Of a DNA stretch of 64,000 bases, positions 44,032-54,661 are shown piece after piece. Source of the stretch: Terripilifer ovatus (GTDB lineage: Bacteria; Pseudomonadota; Alphaproteobacteria; Rhizobiales; Beijerinckiaceae). The stretch's first letter is position 1; every line of letters starts with the position of its first letter. The position numbers were made by a program, and so were the translations under genes. The notes beneath the pieces are model-generated. The model ran no database searches. It worked only from the letters and a program-made list of their open reading frames with translations, and had not been told where the DNA came from. The stretch is taken from positions 1-64,000 of the forward strand of contig JARHVB010000019.1 of the NCBI GenBank assembly GCA_029222685.1. Reading direction: 5' to 3'.

Positions 44032-45843
44032 ATGACCGATCTTCCGCCCATCGCCCCCGAGGCCAGTCCACGTCCCTCGTTAAGGGCGCTTTTGCCGCTC
44101 ATTCCCTATGCCCTGCGCTATCGCGGGCTGATTGCGGCCGCGCTGGCTGCCCTGACGGTCGCCTCAGCCGCAACCTTAACTGTACCAGTGGCGGTGCGCG
44201 GCATGATCGATCATGGCTTTTCTGCTGCCGGGTCGGACCTTATCTCGAGCTATTTTCTCGCCATGCTCGCCGTCGTGGCGGTTCTCGCGATGGCGTCGGG
44301 CGCCCGCTACTATCTTGTCATGATCATCGGCGAGCGGGTCGTCGCCGACCTGCGCTCGGATGTGTTCGCCCATCTCGCCCGCCTCGACGCCTCCTTCTAC
44401 GACACGGCACGGACGGGCGAACTGGTGTCGCGGCTCACCGCCGATACGACCCAGATGAAGTCCGCCTTCGGCTCGTCCGCCTCCGTCGCCCTGCGCAATC
44501 TGTTCATGTTCGCCGGTGCGATCGGCATGATGGTCTATACGAGCCCGAAACTGTCGGCGCTCGTGCTCATCGCCATTCCCATCATCGTGTTTCCGCTGGT
44601 GGCGTCCGGCCGCAGCGTGCGCCGGCGCTCGCGGAAGGCTCAGGACACCTTGGCCGAAGCCTCCGCCTTCGCCGCCGAAAATCTCGGCGCCATCCGCACC
44701 ATGCAGGCGTTCAATGCCGAGCCTGCCACGATGAAGCGCTTCCGTCAGGCTGTCGAGGAGGCCTATCAGGCGGCGCGCAACACCACCGGTGCGCGGGCGC
44801 TGCTGACGACGGTTGCGATCTTCCTGGCTTTTTCGAGCGTCATCGCGGTGCTGTGGCTGGGCGCCCAGGATGTTCTGGCCGGGCGCATCACCGGTGGCCT
44901 GCTGTCGCAATTCGTCCTCTATGCGGTGTTCGGCGCCAGCTCACTCGGTCAATTGTCGGAAGTCTGGAGCGAAATCTCTGCGGCCGCCGGAGCCGCCGGA
45001 CGGATTGCAGAGATCCTGGCGATCAAGCCGAAGATCGCCGCTCCGGCGCGGCCCGAGGCGATGCCGCAGCCGTCGCGCGGTCAGGTGGCGTTTGACAACG
45101 TGCGCTTTTCCTATCCGTCGCGGAGCGACGTCGAGGCGCTGGCAGGTTTGTCGTTCGAGGTAAAAAGCGGCGAGACGATCGCGCTCGTCGGACCATCGGG
45201 CGCCGGTAAATCGACGGTGTTCCAGCTTTTGCTGCGCTTCTACGACCCGGTTTCGGGCGTGATCCGGGTTGACGATGTCGATGTTTCCAAGGTCGATCCC
45301 ACGGATCTGCGGGCACGCATCGCTTTGGTGCCGCAGGAATCGGTGGTTTTCGGCGCCACCATCGCCGACAACATCCGCTACGGCAGCGAGAGCGCTCCCA
45401 TGGAGGACGTGGTCGCCGCAGCCAAACGCGCGGCGGCGGACGAATTCATCGTTGCCATGCCAGGCGGCTATGAGGCGCGCGTCGGCGAGCGCGGCGTGAC
45501 CTTGTCCGGCGGCCAGCGCCAACGCCTGGCGATCGCGCGGGCCATTCTCAAGAACGCGCCGATCCTGCTGCTCGATGAGGCAACATCGGCGCTCGACGCC
45601 GAAAACGAGACGCTGGTGCAGGCGGCGCTCGAGGGCTTGATGGGCACGCGCACCACAATCGTCATCGCGCATCGGCTCGCGACCGTGCTGAAGGCGGACC
45701 GTATTCTGGTTCTGGACGGCGGCCGCATCGTCGAAGAGGGCGATCACGCCTCGCTGGTGGCGAGGGGCGGACTCTATGCCCGGCTTGCCCGTCTGCAATT
45801 CGATGCAGCGGCACAAGTGGCCGATGTGCGCGCAGCGGAATGA
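44032..45843 (+). CDS. ABC transporter, fused permease and ATP-binding protein (MsbA type)
   Basis: A 603-residue half-transporter. Residues about 20-310 hold six membrane helices, and the rest is the ATPase: [11 protein letters not shown] (Walker A), [10 protein letters not shown] (Q-loop), [15 protein letters not shown] (signature), [12 protein letters not shown] (Walker B) and IAHRLATV (H-loop). MsbA-type exporters work as homodimers and move lipids, peptides or drugs out of the cytoplasmic leaflet. The ATG at 44032 is the first likely start. It ends 119 bp before the L,D-transpeptidase gene on the same strand. Confidence 0.93.
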   Translation: MTDLPPIAPEASPRPSLRALLPLIPYALRYRGLIAAALAALTVASAATLTVPVAVRGMIDHGFSAAGSDLISSYFLAMLAVVAVLAMASGARYYLVMIIGERVVADLRSDVFAHLARLDASFYDTARTGELVSRLTADTTQMKSAFGSSASVALRNLFMFAGAIGMMVYTSPKLSALVLIAIPIIVFPLVASGRSVRRRSRKAQDTLAEASAFAAENLGAIRTMQAFNAEPATMKRFRQAVEEAYQAARNTTGARALLTTVAIFLAFSSVIAVLWLGAQDVLAGRITGGLLSQFVLYAVFGASSLGQLSEVWSEISAAAGAAGRIAEILAIKPKIAAPARPEAMPQPSRGQVAFDNVRFSYPSRSDVEALAGLSFEVKSGETIALVGPSGAGKSTVFQLLLRFYDPVSGVIRVDDVDVSKVDPTDLRARIALVPQESVVFGATIADNIRYGSESAPMEDVVAAAKRAAADEFIVAMPGGYEARVGERGVTLSGGQRQRLAIARAILKNAPILLLDEATSALDAENETLVQAALEGLMGTRTTIVIAHRLATVLKADRILVLDGGRIVEEGDHASLVARGGLYARLARLQFDAAAQVADVRAAE

Positions 45844-45962
45844 CAGTGTTGCAATGAGTGACATGTTTGCAACTGGCCAAGGCTATGCCGTCAAATCTTC
45901 CGTGAGCTATGGGAATCGTTAAGGTCTTTTGTTAAAATATCAGCATGCTGCAGTGGTTGCTG

Positions 45963-47408
45963 ATGTTCGAAAGACGATTGTTACAGGCCGGCATCTTGTC
46001 TGGCCTTCTCGCTGCGGTTTCGTTGACAGCGATCTCGACTGCGGCTTTGAGCGCCCCTCTGCGCGCCAAGCCGCCGCGCCAGACGGTGGAGCCCGAGGCG
46101 CGGCCGAAAGGCCCGCTCACCATCGTCGTCTCGATCGCGCGCCAGCACCTGACGCTTTATGATGGTCTGACTCCCATCGCGACGACGACGGTTTCGACCG
46201 GCGTCAGCGGGCACGAGACGCCGACCGGCGTGTTCAGCATCCTGCAGAAGGATCGCTATCACAAGTCGAACATCTACGACGATGCGCCGATGCCCTATAT
46301 GCAGCGGATCACCTGGTCGGGCGTCGCCCTGCACGAAGGTCATGTAACCGGCCGGCCGGCGTCGCACGGCTGCATCCGCATGCCGCAGGCTTTCGCCATC
46401 CGGCTGTGGAAGATGACCAGGCTCAACGTGCGCGTCATTGTCGCCTATGACGACGTCTCGCTGGCCGAAATCTCGGCCCCCGGCCTGTTCGTGGTCAGGC
46501 CAGAGGCGAATTTCACGCTTCCAATCGATCCGCCGGCGCCGATCTCCCTGACAACGGCTGTCGACACGACGGCGAGCATCCCGGAATCCGCGGAAAAGCC
46601 CGCGTCGGATATGCCGGCAGTTGCCGAGGGCGCGGACAAAGCACCGCCGGTGGCGAGCCTCGATGGCGAGACCGGCCTGGTGACGGAAGCCCCGGCGCCG
46701 CTGTCGCTCGATATCGCCGCAAAGCCGGCCGTTCCGATCGTGAATTCCGTTGCGGTTGAAGCGGAGCAGAGTTCCGTTGCGGTTGCCGCGTCCGAGCCGG
46801 TGCAGGTGGAGGCTCCGGCGCCGGCTGCTGCCGCACCGCCGCCAAGCGTTGTTGCGACGGCGCCCGTCGAAGTCCTGGATATGTCCCTGCCGCCGGGCGT
46901 CGGCGTACGCAAGCCGGTGGAGATCAACAAGAGCCGCGGGCCGATCTCCGTCTTCATCAGCAAGAAGGAAGGCAAGCTCTATGTCCGGCAGGACTTCGTG
47001 CCCGTCTACGAAACGGCCGTGACATTTGAAGACCCTGAGGCACCGGTCGGCACCCATGTCTTCACGGCGGTCGGTAAAATGGACGGCAAGGCGGATAGCG
47101 AACTGCGCTGGTCGGTGGCCACCGTGCCGTCGGCGATCTCGCTGCAACGCGACCGCGAGGCGGCGGCCCGCCGGTTGCCGCGCAAGGCAGCCAATGGTGC
47201 CGGCGTACAGGTCGCCTCTAATGGCGCACTCGCCCTGCCGCTGTTGATGCCGCAGGCGTCGGAAGTTCTGCAGCGGATCAAGATTCCCGATGAGGCCGGC
47301 GATGCGATTGCCCGCGCGCTGACACCCGGCTCATCGCTGATCGTGTCCGATCTCGGCAACAGCCGCGAGACTGGCAAGGGCACGGACTTCATCGTCCTGG
47401 CGCGGTAG
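45963..47408 (+). CDS. L,D-transpeptidase (YkuD) with a second, inactive-looking YkuD-like domain
   Basis: A 481-residue exported protein. After a signal region (residues 1-31) the YkuD domain at about 50-165 ends with the catalytic HGCIR (H135-R139; Cys137 is the nucleophile). It cross-links peptidoglycan through meso-diaminopimelate or attaches proteins to it. A Pro/Ala-rich linker follows. From about residue 326 GPISVFISKKEGKLYVRQDF and VPVYETAVTF repeat the start of the first domain, but no HxxxHGC motif occurs in this copy. The C-terminus has SLIVSDLGNSRETGKGTDF. The start at 45963 was preferred over one six codons upstream. Confidence 0.9.
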   Translation: MFERRLLQAGILSGLLAAVSLTAISTAALSAPLRAKPPRQTVEPEARPKGPLTIVVSIARQHLTLYDGLTPIATTTVSTGVSGHETPTGVFSILQKDRYHKSNIYDDAPMPYMQRITWSGVALHEGHVTGRPASHGCIRMPQAFAIRLWKMTRLNVRVIVAYDDVSLAEISAPGLFVVRPEANFTLPIDPPAPISLTTAVDTTASIPESAEKPASDMPAVAEGADKAPPVASLDGETGLVTEAPAPLSLDIAAKPAVPIVNSVAVEAEQSSVAVAASEPVQVEAPAPAAAAPPPSVVATAPVEVLDMSLPPGVGVRKPVEINKSRGPISVFISKKEGKLYVRQDFVPVYETAVTFEDPEAPVGTHVFTAVGKMDGKADSELRWSVATVPSAISLQRDREAAARRLPRKAANGAGVQVASNGALALPLLMPQASEVLQRIKIPDEAGDAIARALTPGSSLIVSDLGNSRETGKGTDFIVLAR

Positions 47409-47442
47409 TAGCGCCGCAGCATTTCGGCCGCGGAGGTCGCAC

Positions 47443-48771
47443 TCAGCTCAGCAACGGACCCCAGGACGGGTCGGAGCCGAACGACGGTGTCGGCACGGGG
47501 AATTCTCCGCGTCCGGTGATGTCGGCCATGAAGATGCGCGCGCCGGACTGGCCGCCCGGATCGCGGAAGAACATCAGGAACAGACCGTTCGGAGCGAAGG
47601 TCGGGCCCTCGTTGTGGAAGCCCTCGGTGATGATGCGCTCGCCGGATCCGTCGACGCGCATGACGCCGATGCCGAAGGAACCGCCGCGCTGGCGGGTGAA
47701 GGCGATGTAGTCGCCTTTCGGCGACCAGACCGGCGTGGAATAGCGGGCGTTGGCGCCAAATGAAATGCGCCGCGCCGAACCGCCGCCGGCGCCCATGATA
47801 TAAAGCTGCTGGCCGCCGCCGCGATCGCTTTCGAAGACGATCTGGCTGCCGTCGGGCGAGAAGCATGGCGAGGTGTCGATGCCCGATGTGTCGGTGAGCC
47901 GCGTCGTCGAGCGCGAGCGCAGGTCCATCGAATAGATGTTCGTCGCCGAGCCAGACGACAGCGACATCACGATCTTCTGTCCGTCCGGCGAGAAGCGCGG
48001 CGAGAATGTCATGCCGGGAAAATTGCCGACGACTTCGCGCTGGCCGCTTTCGACATTCAGCAGGCTGACCTTCGGATCGCCCTGGCCGAACGACATGAAG
48101 GTGACGTCCTGCGACGACGGCGAGAAGCGCGGCGTCAGCGCCAGGTCGTCGCCGCGGGTCAGGTAGCGGATGTTGGCGCCGTCCTGGTCCATGATGGCGA
48201 GGCGCTTGCGGCGGCGTTCCGCCGGGCCGGTTTCATCGACGAAGACGACGCGGGTGTCGAAGAAGCCTTTCTCGCCGGTGATGCGGGTGAAGATGGCGTC
48301 GGAGACGATATGCGCGACGCGGCGGGAATTGTTCGGATCGGTGACGAACTGCTGGCCCGCGGCCTGCTGGCCGGTGGCGACATCCCAGAGGCGGAAGTCG
48401 GTGCGCATGCGCCCGTCGGGCCCGCGGCCGGTGCGGCCGGTGACGACATATTGCGCGTTGATGGTGCGCCAGGCGTCCCATTGCGGCGGCTGATCGGGGT
48501 TGGTGATCTTCTCGGTGAAGGTGCGCGGGTCGACCGGGCTCAGATAGACGGAGCGGCGGAAATTATTGTTGACGACCTGCGTCAGCGCCGGGCCTTGCTG
48601 GGCGTCGCCGATGAAATCGGTGACGGCGATGGACACCGGGCGGAACTGGCCGCCGCGAATCTCGACTTCGCGCGGCGATTGCGCAAAGGCGCGGCTGCCG
48701 ATGAGCGGCAGCGTTGCCGCGCCGGTGAGGAGCGAATTGAAGTGGCGGCGGGAAAAAGGCGTATTCATCAT
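47443..48771 (-). CDS. tolB: Tol-Pal system protein TolB
   Basis: A 442-residue periplasmic protein. [20 protein letters not shown] is a twin-arginine-like signal with cleavage near AFA-Q. An N-terminal alpha/beta domain (VAVTDFIGD) precedes a six-bladed beta-propeller with TRFSPS- or FSPDG-type repeats ([48 protein letters not shown]). TolB links the inner-membrane TolQRA motor to Pal during outer-membrane invagination. It is the last gene of the operon. No pal or ybgF follows; the next gene is convergent. Confidence 0.97.
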   Translation of the reverse strand: MMNTPFSRRHFNSLLTGAATLPLIGSRAFAQSPREVEIRGGQFRPVSIAVTDFIGDAQQGPALTQVVNNNFRRSVYLSPVDPRTFTEKITNPDQPPQWDAWRTINAQYVVTGRTGRGPDGRMRTDFRLWDVATGQQAAGQQFVTDPNNSRRVAHIVSDAIFTRITGEKGFFDTRVVFVDETGPAERRRKRLAIMDQDGANIRYLTRGDDLALTPRFSPSSQDVTFMSFGQGDPKVSLLNVESGQREVVGNFPGMTFSPRFSPDGQKIVMSLSSGSATNIYSMDLRSRSTTRLTDTSGIDTSPCFSPDGSQIVFESDRGGGQQLYIMGAGGGSARRISFGANARYSTPVWSPKGDYIAFTRQRGGSFGIGVMRVDGSGERIITEGFHNEGPTFAPNGLFLMFFRDPGGQSGARIFMADITGRGEFPVPTPSFGSDPSWGPLLS

Positions 48772-48847
48772 CGGATAAAATTCCGGTTCGTGTTCGAATG
48801 AAGATGGGACGCGAACGAGTTACGCGGCTGCAAGTTGCATGGTGCGC

Positions 48848-50029
48848 TCAATCGGACGGGTCGAAGCTGAGCGGCATTTCCTTCCACTGTTCGTAAAAGG
48901 GATCGAAGCGCGCAGGAATGCGCATGGGGTTGCAATCGGGATGGTTGACCGCGCGAATGGCGCTATCGGCCAGCGAGCGTTTCGCCGGATCGTTGGTCGG
49001 GTTGAGAAGGCGCGGCGCGACTTCCAGCGTGCCGTTGCGCGCGAAGCGGATGGTGATCTTCGGGCGGTAGCCGAGGCTTTCGGAATTCGGCGGCTTGCTG
49101 TCCCAGCAGCTATCGTATTTGTCTTTCAGAAAGCCCAGGAACTGGTCCCACATGGCCGGCGACATCTTCGCCGCATTGGCATTCGGTGCGCCAAGCGAAG
49201 CGGTGCGATTGAGCTCGCGCCCGGTCGCCGCGCGCTGACCCGGATCCTCGCGCGTCAGCAGTCGCGAGATTTCGCCCGGGTTCAGGCGGCGCTGCGGTTC
49301 GGCGTTTTCATCGCCGGACTTCGGCCGCGACGGCGGCCTGGCGGTTTCCTCGCGCTTGCGCTCGTTCAGCAGGCTGGCGATCTTGTCGGGCTGCAGCTTC
49401 TGGTCCGGCTTGGCTTCGGGCTTCGGATCCGGCTTGGGCGGCGTCGGCGCACGCTTCGGTGGCTCCGGGGCAGGAGCCTCGGCCTTCTTCGGCGGTTCGA
49501 TCTTGGGGCGTACCGGTGGCCTGGGCGGTTCGATCGCCTCGGCATCCGGCGGCTTTGGCGGTTCCGGCTTGGCTTCGACCTTCTGCGGCTCGACTGGACG
49601 CGGCGTCGGCTTCGGCGGATCCGGCTTGACCGGCTCCGGCGTTGGCGGGGGCGGCGGCAGGGCCGCGACGCGCTGGGGCGGCAGCGGCGCCGGCGGCGTT
49701 TCGTCCTCGCCAGGATCCGGCAGGCGGCGCAACGGCGGCGGCGGGGTGGGAACGTCGACCTTGGCCTCCTGCACGACAGGCTTTGGTGTCGGCTCGGCGA
49801 TTTCGGCGACTTTTTCAGCGCGCGGCGGCGCCGGCTTCTGTTCCTTGGCCGTCTTTTCGCCTTTCATGATCTGGCTGAGATCGGCATCCGAAATCATTTC
49901 GACGGGAATGGCTTCCTGCGCATCGGTGAATTTCTGCGAGTCAGAAAAGACGACAAGCGCCGCCAACAGCAGAGCGCCATGCACGCCGCCGGAAACGAAG
50001 ATGCCGGGTTCTGACCGAGAGAACGCCAA
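48848..50029 (-). CDS. tolA: Cell envelope protein TolA
   Basis: A 393-residue protein. An N-terminal membrane anchor (VSGGVHGALLLAALVVFSD) is followed by a long Pro/Lys/Glu-rich periplasmic spacer of about 220 residues and a C-terminal domain (YDSCWDSKPPNSESLGYRPKITIRFARNGTLEVAPRL) of TonB/TolA type with paired cysteines. TolA spans the periplasm and transmits proton-motive energy from TolQR to TolB-Pal. The start is a TTG at 50029 with AGGAG 13 nt upstream. The spacer is read as PxPP-rich and of low complexity, and may be prone to slippage. Confidence 0.95.
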   Translation of the reverse strand: MAFSRSEPGIFVSGGVHGALLLAALVVFSDSQKFTDAQEAIPVEMISDADLSQIMKGEKTAKEQKPAPPRAEKVAEIAEPTPKPVVQEAKVDVPTPPPPLRRLPDPGEDETPPAPLPPQRVAALPPPPPTPEPVKPDPPKPTPRPVEPQKVEAKPEPPKPPDAEAIEPPRPPVRPKIEPPKKAEAPAPEPPKRAPTPPKPDPKPEAKPDQKLQPDKIASLLNERKREETARPPSRPKSGDENAEPQRRLNPGEISRLLTREDPGQRAATGRELNRTASLGAPNANAAKMSPAMWDQFLGFLKDKYDSCWDSKPPNSESLGYRPKITIRFARNGTLEVAPRLLNPTNDPAKRSLADSAIRAVNHPDCNPMRIPARFDPFYEQWKEMPLSFDPSD

Positions 50030-50079
50030 CGCGGCCTAACTCCTGTCGAACAGGGAGCGAAGTGCCCCTGTTTCACGCA

Positions 50080-50526
50080 CTATTTCTTCTCTTGCTCGGT
50101 GACGAGCGCGACTTTCTTGTACCCGGCAGAGGTGATCAGCGACATCACTTCGGCGACCCTGCCGTAGTTGACTGCACGCGCACCGCGCACATAAATCCGT
50201 TCGTCAAAGCCGTTCTTCGCCGCGGCTTTCAGTCTGTCGGTAAGCTGATCGGCCTGCACCGGCTGGTCCATCAGGTAGATCGAGCCCTTCTCGTCGATGG
50301 CGACTGAAATCGGCTTCTGATCGATGTTGAGTGCCGCGGCCTTCGTCTCCGGCAGATCGATGGGAACGCCCGTCGCCAGCAATGGGGCTGCGACCATGAA
50401 GATGATGAGCAGGACTAGCATGACGTCGATGAACGGCGTCATGTTGATTTCCGCCATGGCGCCATAGCGCGGTACGCCGCGCCGTCTGCGTCCACCCTTC
50501 TTGCCTGCTGCGACCGACATTCCCAT
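50080..50526 (-). CDS. tolR: Tol-Pal system protein TolR
   Basis: A 148-residue inner-membrane protein. [27 protein letters not shown] is its single membrane helix with the proton-path Asp (PFIDV). The remainder is the periplasmic dimerisation domain ending [13 protein letters not shown]. With TolQ it forms the proton-driven stator. It starts 9 nt after the tolQ stop and ends 50 nt before tolA. A Lys/Arg-rich segment (KKGGRRRRG) precedes the helix in the cytoplasm. Confidence 0.97.
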   Translation of the reverse strand: MGMSVAAGKKGGRRRRGVPRYGAMAEINMTPFIDVMLVLLIIFMVAAPLLATGVPIDLPETKAAALNIDQKPISVAIDEKGSIYLMDQPVQADQLTDRLKAAAKNGFDERIYVRGARAVNYGRVAEVMSLITSAGYKKVALVTEQEKK

Positions 50527-50535
50527 GGTGTGACC

Positions 50536-51261
<726 letters not shown>

Positions 51262-51613
51262 TCGTGCAGTCCTCAAGTCCTGGCGGGGCGGAATGACCTC
51301 GCTTGTGCTCCGGGAATCCGTCGAAACTAGGGCTTCGACGTTGATAGCAAACAGATTGTACCGCCTGAGTTAAGACCCCGTCAGGGTTAACGCCGGGTTA
51401 CGAGGGCAGTCGAAAGGGTGCGGCAAGGCCAAATTCCAGCTTCAAACCGCTGGGCGGCGGCAGGCCGTACCCTGGCAGAGTCTTCACTGGAATATAGGCA
51501 GGTAAAATCAGGGAGCCTGATTGACTTGCTTCCCGCGGACGGCAAGATGGCCTTCGAAATCGGCCGAAATATGCCAAACTTAGGGTTTCGCTGGGAATTT
51601 CAGGGAGAGAACG
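51262..51613. other. Divergent intergenic region between tolQ and the CoxL-like gene
   Basis: The 352 bp hold no gene. On the minus strand CTGACG (51379-51384) and TACAAT (51355-51360), 18 bp apart, make a likely tolQ promoter about 95 bp before its start. For the plus-strand gene, a TTGACTTGCT at 51521-51530 could be a -35 with no clear -10. Confidence 0.5.
51355..51384 (-). promoter_or_regulatory. tolQ: Likely sigma-70 promoter of the tol operon
   Basis: On the minus strand the -35 CTGACG at 51379-51384 and the -10 TACAAT at 51355-51360 are 18 bp apart. It points into tolQ and leaves a leader of about 85 nt. Confidence 0.5.
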
Positions 51614-53938
51614 TTGAGCGATCGTTCAATTAGGAAGTGGGCCGGCCGCTACGAAGACGGGCCGTTGCTGCGTGGCGAAGGCCAGTACACCGATGACGTG
51701 CGCGCCGAAAAGGCGGTGATCGCTGCGTTCGTCCGCTCCCCCCACGCTCACGCGAAGATCAAGAGCATCGATACGGCTGCCGCCAAAGCGGCCGAGGGTG
51801 TGCTGGCGGTCTATACCGCCAAGGATTTCGAGGAATTCGGCTTCGGCACCGTTTCGGGCTCGATTCCGTTTCCCGGCAAGAACGGCGCCATGCCGGTCAG
51901 CCCGTTCCGGCCCGTACTGGCGCACGACATTGTCGGCCATGCCGGCGAGCCGGTGGCGATGGTGGTCGCCAAATCGGAAGCCGCTGCGCTCGATGCGGCC
52001 GACATGGTCGTCGTCGATTACGACACCTTGCCCGCCGTGGTGACGCTCGAACAGGCGATGTCGGGCAACACGCAGATTTGGCCGCAGGCCAAGGGCAATG
52101 TGGCGCACGAATGGGCGACGCCGCCCGACCCGGACGGCGCCAAGCAAAAGGCGCTCGACGAGGCGTTCAAGTCCGCCGCCCATGTGGTGAAGGTCGATGT
52201 CGTCAATCAGCGCATCTGCGCCGTGTCGATGGAGCCGCGTGCGGCAACTGCGACGTTCGACCCCAAGTCGGATCAATACACATTGTGGACCGGCACGCAG
52301 GGCGTCGCGGGCATTCGCGCCCAAGTGGCGATGACGATGAAGATCGACATGCCGAAACTGCGCGTGCTGACCAAGGATGTCGGCGGCGGCTTCGGCATGA
52401 AGGCCTCGACCTATCCGGAATATCCGGCGCTGCTGGCCGCCGCCAAGAAGCTCGGCAAGCCGGTGCACTGGACATCGACAAGAGCCGAGTCGTTCCTGAC
52501 CGACAATCACGCGCGCGATTCCATCTGGCATGTGGAACTGGCGCTCAGCCCGCGCGGCAAGTTTCTCGGCTTGCGGGTCAAGGGCGAGATGAACGCCGGC
52601 GCCTATCTGACCGGCGTTGCCGTGCTGATCCCGACCCTGCATATCTCGGGCTGCATGCCGACCGTCTATGACATTCCCCAGGTGATGGTGGAATCGGCGA
52701 TCTATTTCTCCAACACCGTGCCTGTCGGCGCCTATCGCGGCGCCGGCCGGCCGGAAGCCAATTACCTGATGGAGCGCGTGATCGATGCGGCTGCGCGCGA
52801 GCTGAACATCGATCAGGCAGAGTTGCGTCGCCGCAACCTGATCAAGCCCGAGAAGATGCCGTATCAGTCGGCGACCGGGCCGAAATACGACAGCGGCGAT
52901 TTTCCGAGCGCGTTCGAGAAAGCGCTGGAAGCCGCCGACTACAAGGGCTTTGCGGCGCGCAAGAAAGATTCCAAGGCGCGTGGCAAATTGCGCGGCATCG
53001 GCGTCGGCTGCTATCTCGAAATTTCCGGCGGCCATTACGAAGAGCCGGCACGCATCACCTTCGAGAATGGCAAATGCGTGATCAGCATGGGGCCTGCGCC
53101 GCAGGGCCAGGGCCATATCACCGTGTTCAAGCAGCTTGTCGCCGACCAACTGGGTATTTCCGATGACGATGTCGACGTGACGTTCGGCGACAGCGCTCGT
53201 GACGTGCCGGGCTTCGGCGCCGTCGCATCACGCTCCGCCATGCTGGTCGGCAGCGCTGTCGTGCAGACCGCCGATAAAGTGCTGGTGAAGGCGAAAGGCG
53301 TCGCCAAGACCGTGCTGCAGGCGGGCGATGCGGAGGTGACTTACAAGAGCGGCGTCTTCGAGATCGCCAAGACCGGGCGCCGCGTCACTCTGTTCGAAGT
53401 AGCCGAGCACGCCAGGGAGATGAAGAAGCAGGGCGCGATCGAGGAAAACCTCGACACCAACGAGATCGCCCATACGGGCCCGTCGTTTCCCAACGGCTGC
53501 CATGTGGCGGAAGTCGAGCTCGATCCGGATACGGGCGAGGTCGACATCGTGCGCTACACGGCGCTGAGCGACTGCGGCGTCATGCTCAACCAGACGATCG
53601 TCGAAGGCCAGATCGAAGGCGGCGTCGTGCAGGGCATCGGCCAGGCCATCGGCGAGTTCACCCGCTATGATACGACCAGCGGCCAGCTCCTTGCCGGTTC
53701 CTTCATGGACTACATGATGCCGCGCGCCGACAGCGTGCCGAGCCTGACGGTGCTGCACAACCCGACCCGCTGCACGACCAATCTCGTCGGCGCCAAGGGT
53801 GTCGGCGAGGCCGGCACGACCGGCGCGACGGCGACGATCGTCAATGCGATCGAAAATGCCATCTCGGCCGCAAAGCCGCTGCCGCTGGTGATGCCGCTGA
53901 CGCCGCAGGTCGTGTGGAAGGCCCTGCAGGACGCATAG
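51614..53938 (+). CDS. Xanthine dehydrogenase family molybdopterin-binding subunit (CoxL-like)
   Basis: A 774-residue large subunit of a molybdenum hydroxylase. KWAGRYEDGPLLRGEGQYTDD is the family start, VGGGFGMKASTYPEYPALLAAAKKLGKPVHWT and VPVGAYRGAGRPEANYLMERVID are cofactor-binding blocks, and AKGVGEAGTTGATATIVNAI carries the catalytic Glu. It is not true CO dehydrogenase, because the active-site loop AYXCSFR is lacking. The substrate is probably an aldehyde, xanthine-like base or heterocycle. A TTG start at 51614 follows GGGAG. No CoxM-like FAD subunit lies next to it; the nearest FeS subunit is 260 bp downstream. Confidence 0.9.
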   Translation: MSDRSIRKWAGRYEDGPLLRGEGQYTDDVRAEKAVIAAFVRSPHAHAKIKSIDTAAAKAAEGVLAVYTAKDFEEFGFGTVSGSIPFPGKNGAMPVSPFRPVLAHDIVGHAGEPVAMVVAKSEAAALDAADMVVVDYDTLPAVVTLEQAMSGNTQIWPQAKGNVAHEWATPPDPDGAKQKALDEAFKSAAHVVKVDVVNQRICAVSMEPRAATATFDPKSDQYTLWTGTQGVAGIRAQVAMTMKIDMPKLRVLTKDVGGGFGMKASTYPEYPALLAAAKKLGKPVHWTSTRAESFLTDNHARDSIWHVELALSPRGKFLGLRVKGEMNAGAYLTGVAVLIPTLHISGCMPTVYDIPQVMVESAIYFSNTVPVGAYRGAGRPEANYLMERVIDAAARELNIDQAELRRRNLIKPEKMPYQSATGPKYDSGDFPSAFEKALEAADYKGFAARKKDSKARGKLRGIGVGCYLEISGGHYEEPARITFENGKCVISMGPAPQGQGHITVFKQLVADQLGISDDDVDVTFGDSARDVPGFGAVASRSAMLVGSAVVQTADKVLVKAKGVAKTVLQAGDAEVTYKSGVFEIAKTGRRVTLFEVAEHAREMKKQGAIEENLDTNEIAHTGPSFPNGCHVAEVELDPDTGEVDIVRYTALSDCGVMLNQTIVEGQIEGGVVQGIGQAIGEFTRYDTTSGQLLAGSFMDYMMPRADSVPSLTVLHNPTRCTTNLVGAKGVGEAGTTGATATIVNAIENAISAAKPLPLVMPLTPQVVWKALQDA

Positions 53939-54198
53939 CGCTCGCGGGCGGGGGGCAACGCAAGACCCCATTTCTCGTCCCGCCCAGGCGGGGCGGGGAC
54001 ATGGGTGCTTTTGAAATACGGGTAAATCAGGGCCTTAGGCCGCGTTGATCGCAATCCCTTTGTTCGGCGCTATCTTGGACATTCGAGGATGCCGGATTGC
54101 TTAAGGCGTTACGCCAATCGCAGGCTTGTGAGTGTTCGTCTCTAGCAAACTTGACTTTTTGGCACTACCATCGGCAGCAATGTTGAAGGGATGAGACG

Positions 54199-54657
54199 AT
54201 GATGACAGTCGATTTCAAGATAAACGGTAAATCCGTTTCTATCTCGGCGGAACCCGATACGCCGCTTCTCTGGGTCATCCGCGAACACCTCAAGCTCACC
54301 GGCACGAAATACGGCTGCGGCGCTGGTATGTGCGGCGCCTGCACCGTTCACATCAACGGACGTTCCGCGCGCTCATGCCGTGCGCAATTGCAGGACATGG
54401 CCGGAAAATCGGTCACGACGATTGAAGGGCTCTCGGCTGCATCCGACCATCCGTTGCAGAAGGCCTGGATTGCCGAGCAGACCCCGCAGTGCGGATACTG
54501 CCAGTCCGGGCAGATCATGCAGGCGGCGGATCTCCTGCAGAAAAATCCTCATCCGACCCGCGATGAAATCGTTCGTCACATGGATGGCAATATCTGTCGA
54601 TGCGGGACCTATCCCCGGATCGTGCGCGCCATCGAACGCGCCGTGAAGGAGGGCTGA
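54199..54657 (+). CDS. 2Fe-2S subunit of IorAB-type oxidoreductase
   Basis: A 152-residue iron-sulfur protein. Plant-type cluster cysteines C40, C45, C48 and C60 (YGCGAGMCGACT) and the second-cluster cysteines C98, C101, C133 and C135 (QCGYCQSGQ, NICRCGTYPR) are all present. It passes electrons from the molybdenum site of the large subunit to a cytochrome. It resembles isoquinoline 1-oxidoreductase alpha subunit (IorA). The next gene starts 4 bp on, so the pair is coupled. The 260 bp upstream hold no gene. GAAGGGATGAG precedes the start. Confidence 0.92.
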   Translation: MMTVDFKINGKSVSISAEPDTPLLWVIREHLKLTGTKYGCGAGMCGACTVHINGRSARSCRAQLQDMAGKSVTTIEGLSAASDHPLQKAWIAEQTPQCGYCQSGQIMQAADLLQKNPHPTRDEIVRHMDGNICRCGTYPRIVRAIERAVKEG

Positions 54658-54661
54658 TCTG

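Noticed and set aside
45921..45945. CtrA box before the L,D-transpeptidase gene
   Set aside because: The two TTAA half-sites are 9 bp apart instead of 7.
51626..53149. A 507-codon minus-strand frame inside the CoxL-like gene
   Set aside because: His/Arg-rich shadow frame; the plus-strand protein has all molybdenum hydroxylase motifs.
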